From Pigmentiphaga litoralis (GTDB taxonomy: Bacteria; Pseudomonadota; Gammaproteobacteria; Burkholderiales; Burkholderiaceae_B), in contig NZ_BMXQ01000001.1 in the NCBI RefSeq assembly GCF_014651835.1, forward strand, positions 3,757,049-3,821,048: 64,000 bases of DNA, given 5' to 3'. The stretch's first letter is position 1. Every line of letters starts with the position of its first letter. The translations under genes and the position numbers were made by a program. The notes beneath the pieces were generated by a model. That model was given only the letters and a program-made list of their open reading frames with translations, was not told the origin of the DNA and ran no database searches. Shown here piece after piece: positions 8,951-18,080 of this stretch.

Positions 8951-9490
8951 ATGAAACCTCAAGACATCCTGCTGCTGCTCAAGCTGGTCAGCATCCAGAC
9001 GCCCGAGCGGGACGACTGGACCGATCCGGCGTTGATCGCCCTGCACAGCGTGCGGGCGCTGGCCTTGTCCACGGGCATCAGCAAGTCCGAAGTGGCCTTG
9101 TCCTTGCAGCGCAGCTTTGCCAATGGCCTGGCCAGGCGCGACGTGCGCACGGATATTCCGCTGCCGGTGCGGCCGGCATTGATTGAATTCCTGACGCACG
9201 GGCTGCGTTATGTCTACCCGGCAACCCCGGGGCCCCTGACGCGCGGGATGATGACCGGCGGCGCCGCCATACCCGGTCCGGCGCGGCTGACCGCAGGCGA
9301 TGCCTTGGCGCCCGTGTGGCCAGATCCGGCCGGACGAGGCGGCGGACCGGCTGTCGTACCACTGTTCTGGTCTGCGCCCGACGCGGCGCGCGAAGATGCC
9401 CGGCTGTACGCCCTGCTTGCCGCCGTCGACGGGGTCAGGCTCGGTGAGCCGGACGCCGCCAAACGGTTGGCGGCCGTGATCGCAGGATGA
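8951..9490 (+). CDS. Predicted winged-helix (MarR-like) DNA-binding protein
   Basis: A 179-residue protein. Residues 1-80 look like a winged helix: MKPQDILLLLKLVSI, then ALALSTGISKSEVALSLQRSFANGLARRD, a helix-turn-helix in which GISKSEVALSLQRS would be the recognition region. A conserved-looking block LIEFLTHGLRYVYPATPGPLTRG follows. The rest is Pro/Gly/Ala rich. I do not recognise a named gene. Similar proteins are often placed next to a nucleotidyltransferase or toxin gene, but none is present here. The 12-bp tandem repeats directly upstream make autoregulation plausible. It is convergent with the NYN-LOTUS gene at 9570. Confidence 0.7.
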   Translation: MKPQDILLLLKLVSIQTPERDDWTDPALIALHSVRALALSTGISKSEVALSLQRSFANGLARRDVRTDIPLPVRPALIEFLTHGLRYVYPATPGPLTRGMMTGGAAIPGPARLTAGDALAPVWPDPAGRGGGPAVVPLFWSAPDAAREDARLYALLAAVDGVRLGEPDAAKRLAAVIAG

Positions 9491-9569
9491 CAGTGGCGGG
9501 ATTGCAGCGGCGCGGGGGCAGGCAGGCAGGCCGGCCGATCTACGGGCCGGCCAAGCCGCCGCGACGCTG

Positions 9570-11561
9570 TCAGCCTTCCTTGGGTTTGCGCGGAAGGCGG
9601 CTGCGTGCCGGGGCCGGGCGAGGCGATTTGCGCGCGGACTTGGCGGCGCGTTTGGCGGGGGCGGCGGTGTCGCCCGTGCTGTCGCCGTTATCGGCCGTGC
9701 CGCCGGCAGTGTTGCCGTCCGCAGCGCCGAGATTGTCGGGAGTGCCGGGAGTGCCGGTATCGCCCGGGTTGCCAGCGTTGCCAGTCCCCGCGGATGCCGG
9801 CCGGGCGTCATCCCCCTGCTCAGCCGCCGCAGGGGCCGAACCCGCTCCGCCTTCAACCGACTCCGGCATGCCCGGGGTCGACGAGGCGTCCGACGACGGC
9901 GTCGTCTCGGCATTACTGCGCCGCCGCTGCGCATTGCGGCCCGGGCGACGGCCTACCGGAGCGGGCGATTCATCCATGCCCAACCGCACGCCGGCTGCAC
10001 CGCCCGACACATCGGCATCGGCCTGCGAAAAAGCGGGGGCGTCAGCAGGCGCAGCGGCATCGGACGATCCCTCGTCCGCGGCATCCGCCGACGTCTTTGC
10101 GGCAGCCCCGGCCTTGCGTCGGCCGCGTGGCTGCCGGCGATTGCCAGGCGCCGGCGCGGCCGCATCGTTGGTCGTTGCATCACTGGCCATGGCGCCCCCG
10201 GTGGCGGCATCATCGGTACCTGCACCGTCCGCCATAACGTCATCGGCACCGGCCTCCACCGCATGTGCCCGGCTGCCCCGCGGTGCACGGGTGCCCCTCG
10301 CCAAGGGCGTGGGCGGGTCATCGTCCTCCACGTCGTCGTCATCCGCCAGCCGGTAATCCGACTGCACGGGTTCCGACCGCGCATCGCTGCGTCGCGCATT
10401 GCTGCGACCATCGAACGGGTCATCCACGAACTCGTCATCGTCATCGTCATTGTGCGACCGCGCCGCCTCCTGCAAGGCCTCGGCGTCGAAACGCACATCC
10501 GGCAGCGGGTGGCCCGTCCCGACAGGCTTGTCCACCACCGGTTCGGTCAGGTCATGCGACACAAAGTTCGCGGCCATGGCATCGCCGCCATCCTCGAACA
10601 GGCCTGGCGTATCGTCATCGCGGCGCTCGTTGCGGCGGCTGCCGCGGCCACGCCGACGGGGTTCGCCGCGTGCCGACGATTCCTCGGGCGCATCGACCAA
10701 CGCACTGTCCGGGGCCACCGACGTTCCCGCGCCATTGCCGCGGTAGACGAAGGTGCCGGATTTGTCGTCACGACCGACTTCCAGCAGGCCACGCGACTGC
10801 GCTTCTTCCAGCAGGTTGCCAAAGGCCCGGAAGCCGTAGTAGGCCTCGTTGAAATCGGGCTTGCGGCGCTTGATGGCTTCCTTGAGCACCGACGCCCAGA
10901 TCTTGCCGCTGTCGCCCCGTTCGGCCACCAGGGCCTCGAAGGTTTCGGACACGATCTCGACCGCCGTAGTGCGGCGCGTGTCGACATCGTCGCGGCGCTT
11001 CTTGGCCGGCTCGTCCTCACGGGTGCGGCGGGCCGGCGCGGCCTGGACCGCGCGCGTCTCGCGCTTGGCCGCGGCGCGCTGGATCTCGCGGACCAGGTCG
11101 TCGTAAAAGATGAATTCGTCGCAGTTGGCGATCAGCAGGTCCGACGTGGACTGTTTCACGCCCACCCCGATCACCTTCTTGGCGTTCTCGCGCAGCTTGG
11201 ACACCAGCGGCGAAAAGTCTGAATCGCCGCTGACGATCACGAAGGTGTCGACATGCGACTTGGTATAGCAAAGGTCCAGCGCGTCCACCACAAGGCGGAT
11301 GTCGGCCGAATTCTTGCCCGACTGGCGCACGTGGGGAATCTCGATCAGCTCGAAATTGGCCTCGTGCATGGTCGCCTTGAAGTTCTTGTAGCGGTCCCAG
11401 TCGCAATAGGCTTTCTTGACGACAATGCTGCCCTTGAGCAGCAGGCGCTCAAGCACCAGCTTGATGTCGAACTTTTCGTATTGGGCGTCCCGCACGCCGA
11501 GGGCGACGTTTTCGAAGTCGCAGAACACCGCCATGCTGACGTTGTCTTGGGATGAGGTCAT
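9570..11561 (-). CDS. NYN domain-LOTUS (OST-HTH) protein with acidic and basic tails
   Basis: A 663-residue protein starting at the ATG at 11561 (MTSSQDNVSM). Residues 10-165 form a NYN/LabA PIN-like nuclease domain, with acidic residues in VFCDFEN (Asp15), KNSADIRLVVDAL and VSGDSDFSPLV. Residues about 230-310 (IWASVLKEAIKRRKPDFNE, YGFRAFGNLLEEAQSRGLLEV) are a LOTUS/OST-HTH RNA-binding domain. The rest is low complexity: a run of aspartates with EFVDDPFDG, Ala/Asp/Thr-rich stretches and a Lys/Arg/Pro C-terminus. NYN-LOTUS proteins are thought to process or silence RNA. The disordered tail could be an RNA- or RNase-binding platform (inference). No partner gene is adjacent. Confidence 0.88.
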   Translation of the reverse strand: MTSSQDNVSMAVFCDFENVALGVRDAQYEKFDIKLVLERLLLKGSIVVKKAYCDWDRYKNFKATMHEANFELIEIPHVRQSGKNSADIRLVVDALDLCYTKSHVDTFVIVSGDSDFSPLVSKLRENAKKVIGVGVKQSTSDLLIANCDEFIFYDDLVREIQRAAAKRETRAVQAAPARRTREDEPAKKRRDDVDTRRTTAVEIVSETFEALVAERGDSGKIWASVLKEAIKRRKPDFNEAYYGFRAFGNLLEEAQSRGLLEVGRDDKSGTFVYRGNGAGTSVAPDSALVDAPEESSARGEPRRRGRGSRRNERRDDDTPGLFEDGGDAMAANFVSHDLTEPVVDKPVGTGHPLPDVRFDAEALQEAARSHNDDDDDEFVDDPFDGRSNARRSDARSEPVQSDYRLADDDDVEDDDPPTPLARGTRAPRGSRAHAVEAGADDVMADGAGTDDAATGGAMASDATTNDAAAPAPGNRRQPRGRRKAGAAAKTSADAADEGSSDAAAPADAPAFSQADADVSGGAAGVRLGMDESPAPVGRRPGRNAQRRRSNAETTPSSDASSTPGMPESVEGGAGSAPAAAEQGDDARPASAGTGNAGNPGDTGTPGTPDNLGAADGNTAGGTADNGDSTGDTAAPAKRAAKSARKSPRPAPARSRLPRKPKEG

Positions 11562-11865
11562 AAGGTATCCATTAAAAGGCGCGGCCGGAAGGCGACACGG
11601 CTCAGGCGCTTCCATCATAGCCATTACGGCCCGAGGCAGCCGCAAGCGAACGCAACAGGGTCCTTCGGCCCCTGGCAGGCACCCGCCGCCCCCTCGGCCA
11701 TCCCCACGGGGAAATCCCGGTCATATTCGGGTTTACATCCTGGGGATTCCCCCTGGAAACCCGCTACGATTCCGCCAGAGCCTGCTCAGGCGATTCCTGC
11801 GCCTGCCGCGACGTGCGATGCCGTAGCGCGCGCCCGGCTCACCCCACACGTTTTACGGAGATCTC

Positions 11866-13041
11866 ATGAATAACAAACGCAATCTGCTCAAACTCGCTGC
11901 GGCCATCATGGCAATGGGCGCGGCTGCAACGCCGGCCCAGGCCCAGGAAGTCGTCAAGGTCGGCCTGATCCTGCCGATGACCGGTCCGTTCGCGTCCACC
12001 GGCCGCCAGATCCAGGCCGCCGCCCGCCTGTACATGGCGCAGCACGGCTCCACCGTCGCCGGCAAGAAGATCGAACTGATCGTGCGCGACGACGCCAGCG
12101 TGGCCGACACCACCAAACGCATGGCGCAGGAACTGGTCGTGAACGACAAGGTGAACGTGCTGGCCGGCTTCGGCCTGACGCCGCTCGCGCTGTCGACGGC
12201 CCCGATCGCCACGCAGGCCAAGGTGCCGATGGTCGTGATGGCCGCTGCCACCGCCATGATCACCGAACAGTCGCCGTACATCGTGCGCACCGGCTTCACC
12301 CTGCCGCAAGCCACCCTGGGCATCGCGCAATGGGCGCCCAAGAACGGCATCAAGAAGGTCGTGACGCTGGTGTCCGACTATGGTCCGGGCATCGACGCAC
12401 AGGACTCCTTCAAGAAGGTATTCACGGCCGGTGGCGGAACGATCGCCGAAGAGATCCGCGTCCCCGTGCGCAACCCGGACTTCGCGCCCTTCCTGCAACG
12501 TGTGCGTGACGCCAAGCCCGATGCGGTCTTTGTGTTCGTGCCGTCGGGTGTCGGCGCCGCGTTCATGAAGCAGTTTACCGAGCGCGGTCTGGACAAGGCC
12601 GGCATCAAGCTGATCGGCACCGGCGACGTGACCGACGACGATCTGCTGAACGACATGGGCAACGCCGCGATGGGCGTCGTGACCTCGATGAACTACACGG
12701 CGGCGCTGAACACGCCGGCCAACAAGACCTATGTCGAGGCCTTCGGCAAGGCCAACAACGGCCTGCGTCCGAACTTCCACAGCGTGGGCGGCTATGACGG
12801 CATGCACGTCATCTACGCCGCGCTGGCAGCCACCAAGGGCGACGCAAAGGGCGATACGCTGCTGGCCGCCATGAAGAACCTGAAGTGGGAGAGCCCGCGC
12901 GGTCCGGTCATGCTCGATGGCGCCACGCGCGAGATCGTCCAGAACATCTATATCAGCAAAGTTGAACGGGTCAACGGCGCGTTGTACAACGTGCCGTTCG
13001 ACAAGATAGAAGCCGTCAAGGACCCGGCAAAAATCAAATAA
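11866..13041 (+). CDS. Branched-chain amino-acid-type ABC transporter substrate-binding protein
   Basis: A 391-residue periplasmic binding protein (LivK/type I fold). It has a clear signal peptide, MNNKRNLLKLAAAIMAMGAA followed by TPAQAQE, then VVKVGLILPMTGPFASTGRQ, the hallmark N-terminus. Further family features are VLAGFGLTPLALS, ITEQSPYIVRTGFTLPQ and the second-lobe segment SVGGYDGMHVIY. A strong ribosome site (ACGGAG) precedes the ATG at 11866. The permease and ATPase genes are not nearby, so it is an orphan receptor. Ligands of this group include amino acids, amides and aromatic acids; the ligand here is not determined. Confidence 0.93.
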   Translation: MNNKRNLLKLAAAIMAMGAAATPAQAQEVVKVGLILPMTGPFASTGRQIQAAARLYMAQHGSTVAGKKIELIVRDDASVADTTKRMAQELVVNDKVNVLAGFGLTPLALSTAPIATQAKVPMVVMAAATAMITEQSPYIVRTGFTLPQATLGIAQWAPKNGIKKVVTLVSDYGPGIDAQDSFKKVFTAGGGTIAEEIRVPVRNPDFAPFLQRVRDAKPDAVFVFVPSGVGAAFMKQFTERGLDKAGIKLIGTGDVTDDDLLNDMGNAAMGVVTSMNYTAALNTPANKTYVEAFGKANNGLRPNFHSVGGYDGMHVIYAALAATKGDAKGDTLLAAMKNLKWESPRGPVMLDGATREIVQNIYISKVERVNGALYNVPFDKIEAVKDPAKIK

Positions 13042-13052
13042 TTTCTCGTCCT

Positions 13053-13080
13053 GCTGGCCGTCCCCTCTTGGGCGGCCAGC
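13053..13080 (+). terminator. Hairpin after the ABC receptor gene
   Basis: GCTGGCCG pairs with CGGCCAGC (8 bp), and CCC/GGG inside can extend the stem. It begins 12 bases after the stop codon. The T-run that completes a Rho-independent terminator is missing, so it may instead protect the 3' end of the message. Confidence 0.45.
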
Positions 13081-13448
13081 CCCACCTCTCGTTCCACCTC
13101 GCGAACAATTACCTCAACTTTTGAGACTATCTGCCGCTGAGCGCGAAACCCGCGTCAGTGCACGAGTTCGTACGTACGCTAGGTGCATATTCAGTTTAGA
13201 TTCAGCCCCGTTTACTGCGTATCTCATCTCAGCCTCCACCCCAAACGGCGCTCGTCCATAACGGCTCGTCCGTAGCCATCCGCTAAGCGATCCGTGGGAT
13301 TGCACCGACGTTCGCCCTAGGCCGATCGCACGCTGGCTTCACAGGGGTTCCGGGCGCAGCATGACCCCACTTGCCGACATCACCGAATGCCGGGCCCGAA
13401 CCACTGAAACCCTGCGCAAAGACAGGTGTAAGCCTTCAAGGGGGCGTC
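13081..13448. other. Intergenic region, about 370 bases
   Basis: I see no gene here. The region is less GC-rich than the neighbours, has the palindrome TACGTACG near 13171, and ends with a good ribosome site (AAGGGGG) for the gene at 13449. It presumably carries that gene's promoter, but I could not identify convincing -35/-10 boxes. Confidence 0.5.
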
Positions 13449-15101
13449 ATGCACACAACAGGAACACGGAAACGTCGGATCGGTCTACTCATTGACCGCA
13501 TCGACCAACCGGGCTGGATTCGCGATCTGGCTGTTCGATTGTCCGAAGATCCGGACACCGAAAGTTTGACTCTGATACTGGCGGAGTATCAGATCAATGA
13601 ACTCCCCAAGGACTCGCTTTCCGAAAAGCTGTCCGACCTCGCGCTTGGCGCCTTGCAGCGTGCAGAATCGCATTTGTTGAACGCGGCCGAAGTGCAGCTG
13701 TTCCATCGCGAAGACATGCGTCCCCAGGTTCCGAATGCCCGGGTGCGTGGTCTGGTCGTTACGCCGTCGGCGACCGCGCCACGGGAGTGGACCACCGACG
13801 ATACCCGCCAGCTGCGGGCCTCGGGCGAGTTCGACCTCGTGCTCGTGCTGGGCATGCCGATCGTGCGGGGCGACGTCGTCAACATGCCGCGCCTGGGCAC
13901 CTGGACCATCCAGCATTCCGACATGTCGCTGAGCACCGATCGCCATGCCGGCTTCTGGGAAGTGCGCGGCGCCCGCGATCACTCCACGCTGTCGATCGTG
14001 CGCCTTGGCGCCGATGCGGCCAGTGACGAACGTGTCATCTCGCGCAGCTTCAATACCGAATTCTATTGGCTGAAGAACAAGGCCCGCGCGCTGAGCCTGG
14101 GCAATCTCGCCCTGCTCGACGTGCTGGCTGAACTCGACGCCGCACCCGCCGCGCAGTCCCGCGGGTCCCGTGTGCCTGCACCGCATGCCTTGTCCAAGCG
14201 CAACAAACAGGCGCTCAAGCCAGGCTGGCAGATTGCGAGCTACGTCACGCGCCAGTCGTCCGTCATGGCCGGCATGCTGATGCGCCGGTATCAAAAGAAA
14301 GACGTGGTGTGGCGCGTCGCGCTCACCAATGGCACGCCCACCGGCGCCATCCCGGCCACGCTGCGTCCACCGAAAGGCCGCTTCTTTGCGGACCCGTTCG
14401 TCTACACGCATCAAGGCCAGCCCTACATTTTCTTCGAAGACTATGCCTTTGCGGAAGGCCGCGGCAAGATCTCGGCAGCTGTCTGCAAAGACGGACAATT
14501 CGAGTTCCTGGGCGTCGTGCTGGACTTGCCGTATCACCTGTCGTTCCCCTTCCTGTTCGAACATGAAGGCGAGCTGTACATGCTGCCCGAGACCTGCGGC
14601 AACCGCACGATCGAACTCTGGCGATGTACCGAATTCCCATTGAAATGGGAACTGGCAACGACGTTGATGCGCGATATCTCGGCGGTCGACACCATCCTCT
14701 TCCCGCACGACAAGCGCTGGTGGATGCTGACCAATATTGATCGCACCAACAACAGCAGCCACAGCGACGAACTGTTCGCGTTCTACGCGGACTCGCCCAC
14801 GTCGACGGAATGGACGCCGCATGCCTTGAACCCGATCGTCTGCGATCCCGACAAGGCACGCAACGGCGGCATCATCATCACCGAGAACGGTGACATCGTT
14901 CGCACCGCGCAATACCAGGGCTTCTGCCACTATGGCAAAGGCCTGTCCTTGAACCGCATCGTCGAACTTACGCCGACCACGTATCGGGAAGAAAGCGGCG
15001 CGGTGCAATATCCGGACTTCGTCAAGGAACAGCATCCGTCCATGCATCACTTCCACCGGCATGGCGGGTATGCGGTATTCGATTTCGGCTTCAGGGAGTA
15101 A
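13449..15101 (+). CDS. Putative glycosyltransferase: formyltransferase-like N-domain plus GINT1-like propeller
   Basis: A 550-residue protein. The ATG at 13449 is preceded by AAGGGGG; the frame extends 26 codons further but lacks such a site. Residues 1-230 begin RKRRIGLLIDRIDQPGWIRDL and contain MPRLGTWTIQHSDMS and GFWEVRGARDHSTLSIVRLG, resembling formyltransferase-like domains of carbohydrate enzymes. Residues about 285-550 resemble the domain found in plant glucosamine inositolphosphorylceramide transferases, a five-bladed propeller with GRFFADPFVYTHQGQPYIFFEDY, MLPETCGNRTIELWRC and HHFHRHGGYAVFDF. No signal peptide or membrane segment is visible. A role in surface glycan synthesis is inferred from related bacterial loci; no sugar genes flank it except trehalose otsBA. 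Confidence 0.7.
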   Translation: MHTTGTRKRRIGLLIDRIDQPGWIRDLAVRLSEDPDTESLTLILAEYQINELPKDSLSEKLSDLALGALQRAESHLLNAAEVQLFHREDMRPQVPNARVRGLVVTPSATAPREWTTDDTRQLRASGEFDLVLVLGMPIVRGDVVNMPRLGTWTIQHSDMSLSTDRHAGFWEVRGARDHSTLSIVRLGADAASDERVISRSFNTEFYWLKNKARALSLGNLALLDVLAELDAAPAAQSRGSRVPAPHALSKRNKQALKPGWQIASYVTRQSSVMAGMLMRRYQKKDVVWRVALTNGTPTGAIPATLRPPKGRFFADPFVYTHQGQPYIFFEDYAFAEGRGKISAAVCKDGQFEFLGVVLDLPYHLSFPFLFEHEGELYMLPETCGNRTIELWRCTEFPLKWELATTLMRDISAVDTILFPHDKRWWMLTNIDRTNNSSHSDELFAFYADSPTSTEWTPHALNPIVCDPDKARNGGIIITENGDIVRTAQYQGFCHYGKGLSLNRIVELTPTTYREESGAVQYPDFVKEQHPSMHHFHRHGGYAVFDFGFRE

Positions 15102-15316
15102 GGCGGTAGCGCCACGTTCGATGGCGCGATACCACCTGGACTTCTGACTCGGCTCGCTCCAGGCCGGCACAGGCAGCAATGCTTATGCCGGTCCTTTTTA
15201 TTGCAGCTGCGCCATCTACGGTCGAGCCAATCCGACCCCTTGCGTGCACGACGAATCCAGCAGTCTGTTACCGAGCCTTAAACCTTCCTTACGTTCGTGC
15301 GCGCATAATCGCAAGC

Positions 15317-16081
15317 ATGCACCAACTGCCTACTTCCATTGACGGTCTGGCGCTATTCCTCGATTTTGACGGCACCCTAGTCGATCTCGCACCGCGCCCT
15401 GATCTCGTCCACCTGCCCGACCCCGTGCGCCATTCGTTGCGCGATCTTGCTGCACGAACCGGGGGCGCCCTGGCGCTCGTCTCGGGTCGTCCCATCGCAG
15501 AAATCGACCACTACCTTGCCCCCCTGAACCTGCCCGCCGCCGGTTTGCACGGCGCAGAGCGGCGCAGCCTGGACGGCACCATCCGCCGCTTCGACGTCGA
15601 TCGCAATGAAGTCGCCGTCATGCGCCACGCCGCGCAAGCCTTCGTGGATGCCACCCCAGGATTGCTCCTTGAGGACAAGGGCATCGGCATTGCCATCCAT
15701 TACCGCCAGGCACCCGAACACGCCGACGCCGTGCGCAGGCTCGCGATCACCCTGATTGCGCCGCGCCGCCGCTCGTTCACAGTGCAACCCGGAAAGATGG
15801 TGGTCGAAATCAAACCCCGCGGCCTCGACAAGGGCAGCGCCATTGCCGCCTTCATGCAGGAAGCCCCGTTCGCCGGACGACGCGCTGTCTTTCTGGGCGA
15901 CGACCTGACCGACGAAAAAGGCTTTGCCGCGCTGCGCCGCCTGAGTGGCGGTGGAGATCGCGGCGGCATCGGCGTCAAGGTCGGCGAAGGTCCGACCCAA
16001 GCGCCCTGCCGCCTGCCCGACGTCGCCGCCGTTCATCATTGGTTAGCCGACCTCGCCGCACACGCGCCGTCAGCCCACTAA
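15317..16081 (+). CDS. otsB: Trehalose-6-phosphate phosphatase
   Basis: A 254-residue HAD-superfamily phosphatase that removes phosphate from trehalose 6-phosphate. Motif I is LFLDFDGTLVDLAPRP at about residues 14-29, with the nucleophilic aspartate in DFDGT. AGLHGAERR is the substrate-cap signature, KPRGLDKGSAI supplies the motif III lysine, and FLGDDLTDEKGF is motif IV. The ATG at 15317 is chosen because it directly precedes the conserved start. The otsA gene starts 17 bases after the stop, so the pair forms an operon for trehalose synthesis from UDP-glucose and glucose 6-phosphate, normally an osmotic or desiccation protectant. Confidence 0.95.
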   Translation: MHQLPTSIDGLALFLDFDGTLVDLAPRPDLVHLPDPVRHSLRDLAARTGGALALVSGRPIAEIDHYLAPLNLPAAGLHGAERRSLDGTIRRFDVDRNEVAVMRHAAQAFVDATPGLLLEDKGIGIAIHYRQAPEHADAVRRLAITLIAPRRRSFTVQPGKMVVEIKPRGLDKGSAIAAFMQEAPFAGRRAVFLGDDLTDEKGFAALRRLSGGGDRGGIGVKVGEGPTQAPCRLPDVAAVHHWLADLAAHAPSAH

Positions 16082-16098
16082 CAAAAAGGAGAAACACC

Positions 16099-17466
16099 AT
16101 GGGCCGTCTGGTCATCGTTTCGAATCGGGTGGCTTCCATCACCCCCGGCAAAGCGTCCACCGGCGGCCTGGCCGTCGGCATCGGCGACGTCCTCGGCAAA
16201 GCCGGCGGACTCTGGTTCGGCTGGAACGGCGAAACCTCGCCGCAGTCCCCGGAACAGGTCCAGGTAACCGAACACGGCAACATCACCCTGGCCACCATCG
16301 GCCTCAGCCGCAAAGACTACGAACAGTATTACCTCGGCTTTTCCAACAACGTTCTGTGGCCAGCCTTCCACTACCGCAGCGACCTGATCCGCTACCAGCG
16401 CGACGAATACGAAGGCTACCAACGCGCCAACCTCTGGCTGGCCGAAAAACTATTCCCCCTGCTTAAGCCCGACGACGTCATCTGGGTGCACGACTACCAC
16501 CTGATCCCCATGGCGGCCGCCCTGCGCGCCATGGGCATCAAGAACAAGATCGGCTTCTTCCTGCACATTCCCTTCCCCACCCAGCCCATCCTGACCTGCA
16601 TTCCACCGTCGACGGAACTGCTGCGCGCGCTGAGCCACTACGACCTCGTCGGCTTCCAGACCCCCAGCGACCGCCAGGCCTTCGTCGACTGCCTGACCCG
16701 CGAATCCGGCGCCTGCAAACTGGACGAAGACAACCTGCAGATGGAAGGCCGCATCGTGCGGTCCGGCGTCTACCCCATCAGCGTCTACCCCGACGAAATC
16801 GACGACCAGGCCCACACCGCCGCCAGCCGCCGCCACCTGCGCCGCCTGCGACAAAGCTTGATGGACCGCAAACTGATCATCAGCGTCGACCGCCTGGATT
16901 ATTCCAAGGGGCAGTTCGAGCGGTTTCGTGCGTTTGAAAAGCTGATGGAGATTCAGCCCTCGCACCGTAGCGCGTTGTCGATGGTGCAGATCGCGCCGCT
17001 GTCCCGGTCGGATATCAAGACGTATCAGAAGATCCGTCATGATCTGGAAGGCGAGGCCGGGCGGATTAACGGTCGGTTCGGGGATATTGATTACACGCCG
17101 ATCCGGTATATCAACCGGAATTACGAGCGCAGTACGTTGATGGCGTTTTTCCGGGGTGCGCAGGTCGGGGCGGTTACGCCACTGCGGGACGGCATGAATC
17201 TGGTCGCGAAGGAATATGTCGCGGCCCAGCATCGGGATGATCCGGGCGTGCTGGTGTTGTCACGGTTCGCCGGTGCGGCTGCGGAGTTTGATGGCGCGCT
17301 GCTGGTGAATCCGTATGACACGCTGGGGATGGCTGAGGCGATGCATCGCGCGTTGACGATGCCTAAGGAAGAGAGGAAGGAAAGGCATTCGTCGATGTTG
17401 CAGCAGTTGAAGACGAATGATTTGGGGGCTTGGTGGAGGCGGTTTTTGGGGGATTTGGCGGTTTGA
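16099..17466 (+). CDS. otsA: Trehalose-6-phosphate synthase
   Basis: A 455-residue GT20 enzyme making trehalose 6-phosphate from UDP-glucose and glucose 6-phosphate. It starts MGRLVIVSNRVASITPGKAS after AAGGAGA; GGLAVGIGD, WVHDYHLIPMA, GFFLHIPFPTQPILTCIP, SVDRLDYSKG and TPLRDGMNLVAKEY are standard catalytic segments. The length is normal. Odd feature: from the start to about 16900 nearly every codon ends in C, as in otsB, whereas from about 16910 to the stop codons mostly end in G or T. The switched part is next to the AT-rich island at 17.5-21.4 kb, which suggests that the 3' end was replaced by recombination. Confidence 0.96.
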   Translation: MGRLVIVSNRVASITPGKASTGGLAVGIGDVLGKAGGLWFGWNGETSPQSPEQVQVTEHGNITLATIGLSRKDYEQYYLGFSNNVLWPAFHYRSDLIRYQRDEYEGYQRANLWLAEKLFPLLKPDDVIWVHDYHLIPMAAALRAMGIKNKIGFFLHIPFPTQPILTCIPPSTELLRALSHYDLVGFQTPSDRQAFVDCLTRESGACKLDEDNLQMEGRIVRSGVYPISVYPDEIDDQAHTAASRRHLRRLRQSLMDRKLIISVDRLDYSKGQFERFRAFEKLMEIQPSHRSALSMVQIAPLSRSDIKTYQKIRHDLEGEAGRINGRFGDIDYTPIRYINRNYERSTLMAFFRGAQVGAVTPLRDGMNLVAKEYVAAQHRDDPGVLVLSRFAGAAAEFDGALLVNPYDTLGMAEAMHRALTMPKEERKERHSSMLQQLKTNDLGAWWRRFLGDLAV

Positions 17467-17483
17467 TTGCGATAGCGGGAAAC

Positions 17484-18080
17484 TCAATCAGCGGAAAATA
17501 AAGTCCATGATTGTCTGCCCGTGTGGATTCTGCGCGGTAGACCAACGTAATTCGACGTATTTTTAGTCCATCGAAGGGCGGAATAGCCAGCTAGCAGGCG
17601 GTGACCAATCCACCTAGGATCAACTGTGGCGTCGAATCTAGGGGCGTTAGCGAGCAGCAGCAAACCCATGAATTTCACCCATGACTGTGTGTTGAGCAAA
17701 TCTGTGCCATAGCCATGAAAAGATCTACCGCTCTCGAACCAGATAAATGGTTGCGGGACTGCTGACTGTAGAAAACCTTCCAACTTCATCAGATGAGCGC
17801 GAGCGGACGTCGCCATGTCGATCATTGATAGGTGGCGAACGCTGCCGTCCGTCATCCGCAAATCCGAGTGCAATGCCAATTCATGATGCAGCGGCGTCCC
17901 GGCCATTAGATCAACGATAAAGCTGGGATCGGCGAACTGAGCTTTACTAACATAGAAAATGTGCCGCGCGTCCGCTACGGTACGCGGTTCATAACAATAA
18001 TAACTAAATGGGATCGAAGCGACCCCATTGACGCTTTGAATAACACGTCGCACATGCCAATAAGGATGCAGCTCGAACAT
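17484..18080 (-). CDS. Primase-polymerase (AEP)-like protein, last gene of the island operon
   Basis: A 198-residue protein. Its ATG at 18080 overlaps the dGTPase stop by one base (TGATG), so translation is coupled. It resembles compact archaeo-eukaryotic primase-like proteins: the segment SGRSFHGYGTDLL (about residues 117-129) looks like AEP motif II (SGRxxH), and VDPRWIGHRLLAGYSALRW (about 153-171) like the motif III aspartate followed by the R..PYS-type strand. The expected motif I DxD is poor: the nearest candidate is SMIDMATSA, with Asp-Met-Ala. It may therefore bind nucleotide or DNA without polymerising. Codon use is AT-richer than the surrounding core genes. The family assignment is by eye and tentative. 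Confidence 0.6.
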   Translation of the reverse strand: MFELHPYWHVRRVIQSVNGVASIPFSYYCYEPRTVADARHIFYVSKAQFADPSFIVDLMAGTPLHHELALHSDLRMTDGSVRHLSMIDMATSARAHLMKLEGFLQSAVPQPFIWFESGRSFHGYGTDLLNTQSWVKFMGLLLLANAPRFDATVDPRWIGHRLLAGYSALRWTKNTSNYVGLPRRIHTGRQSWTLFSAD

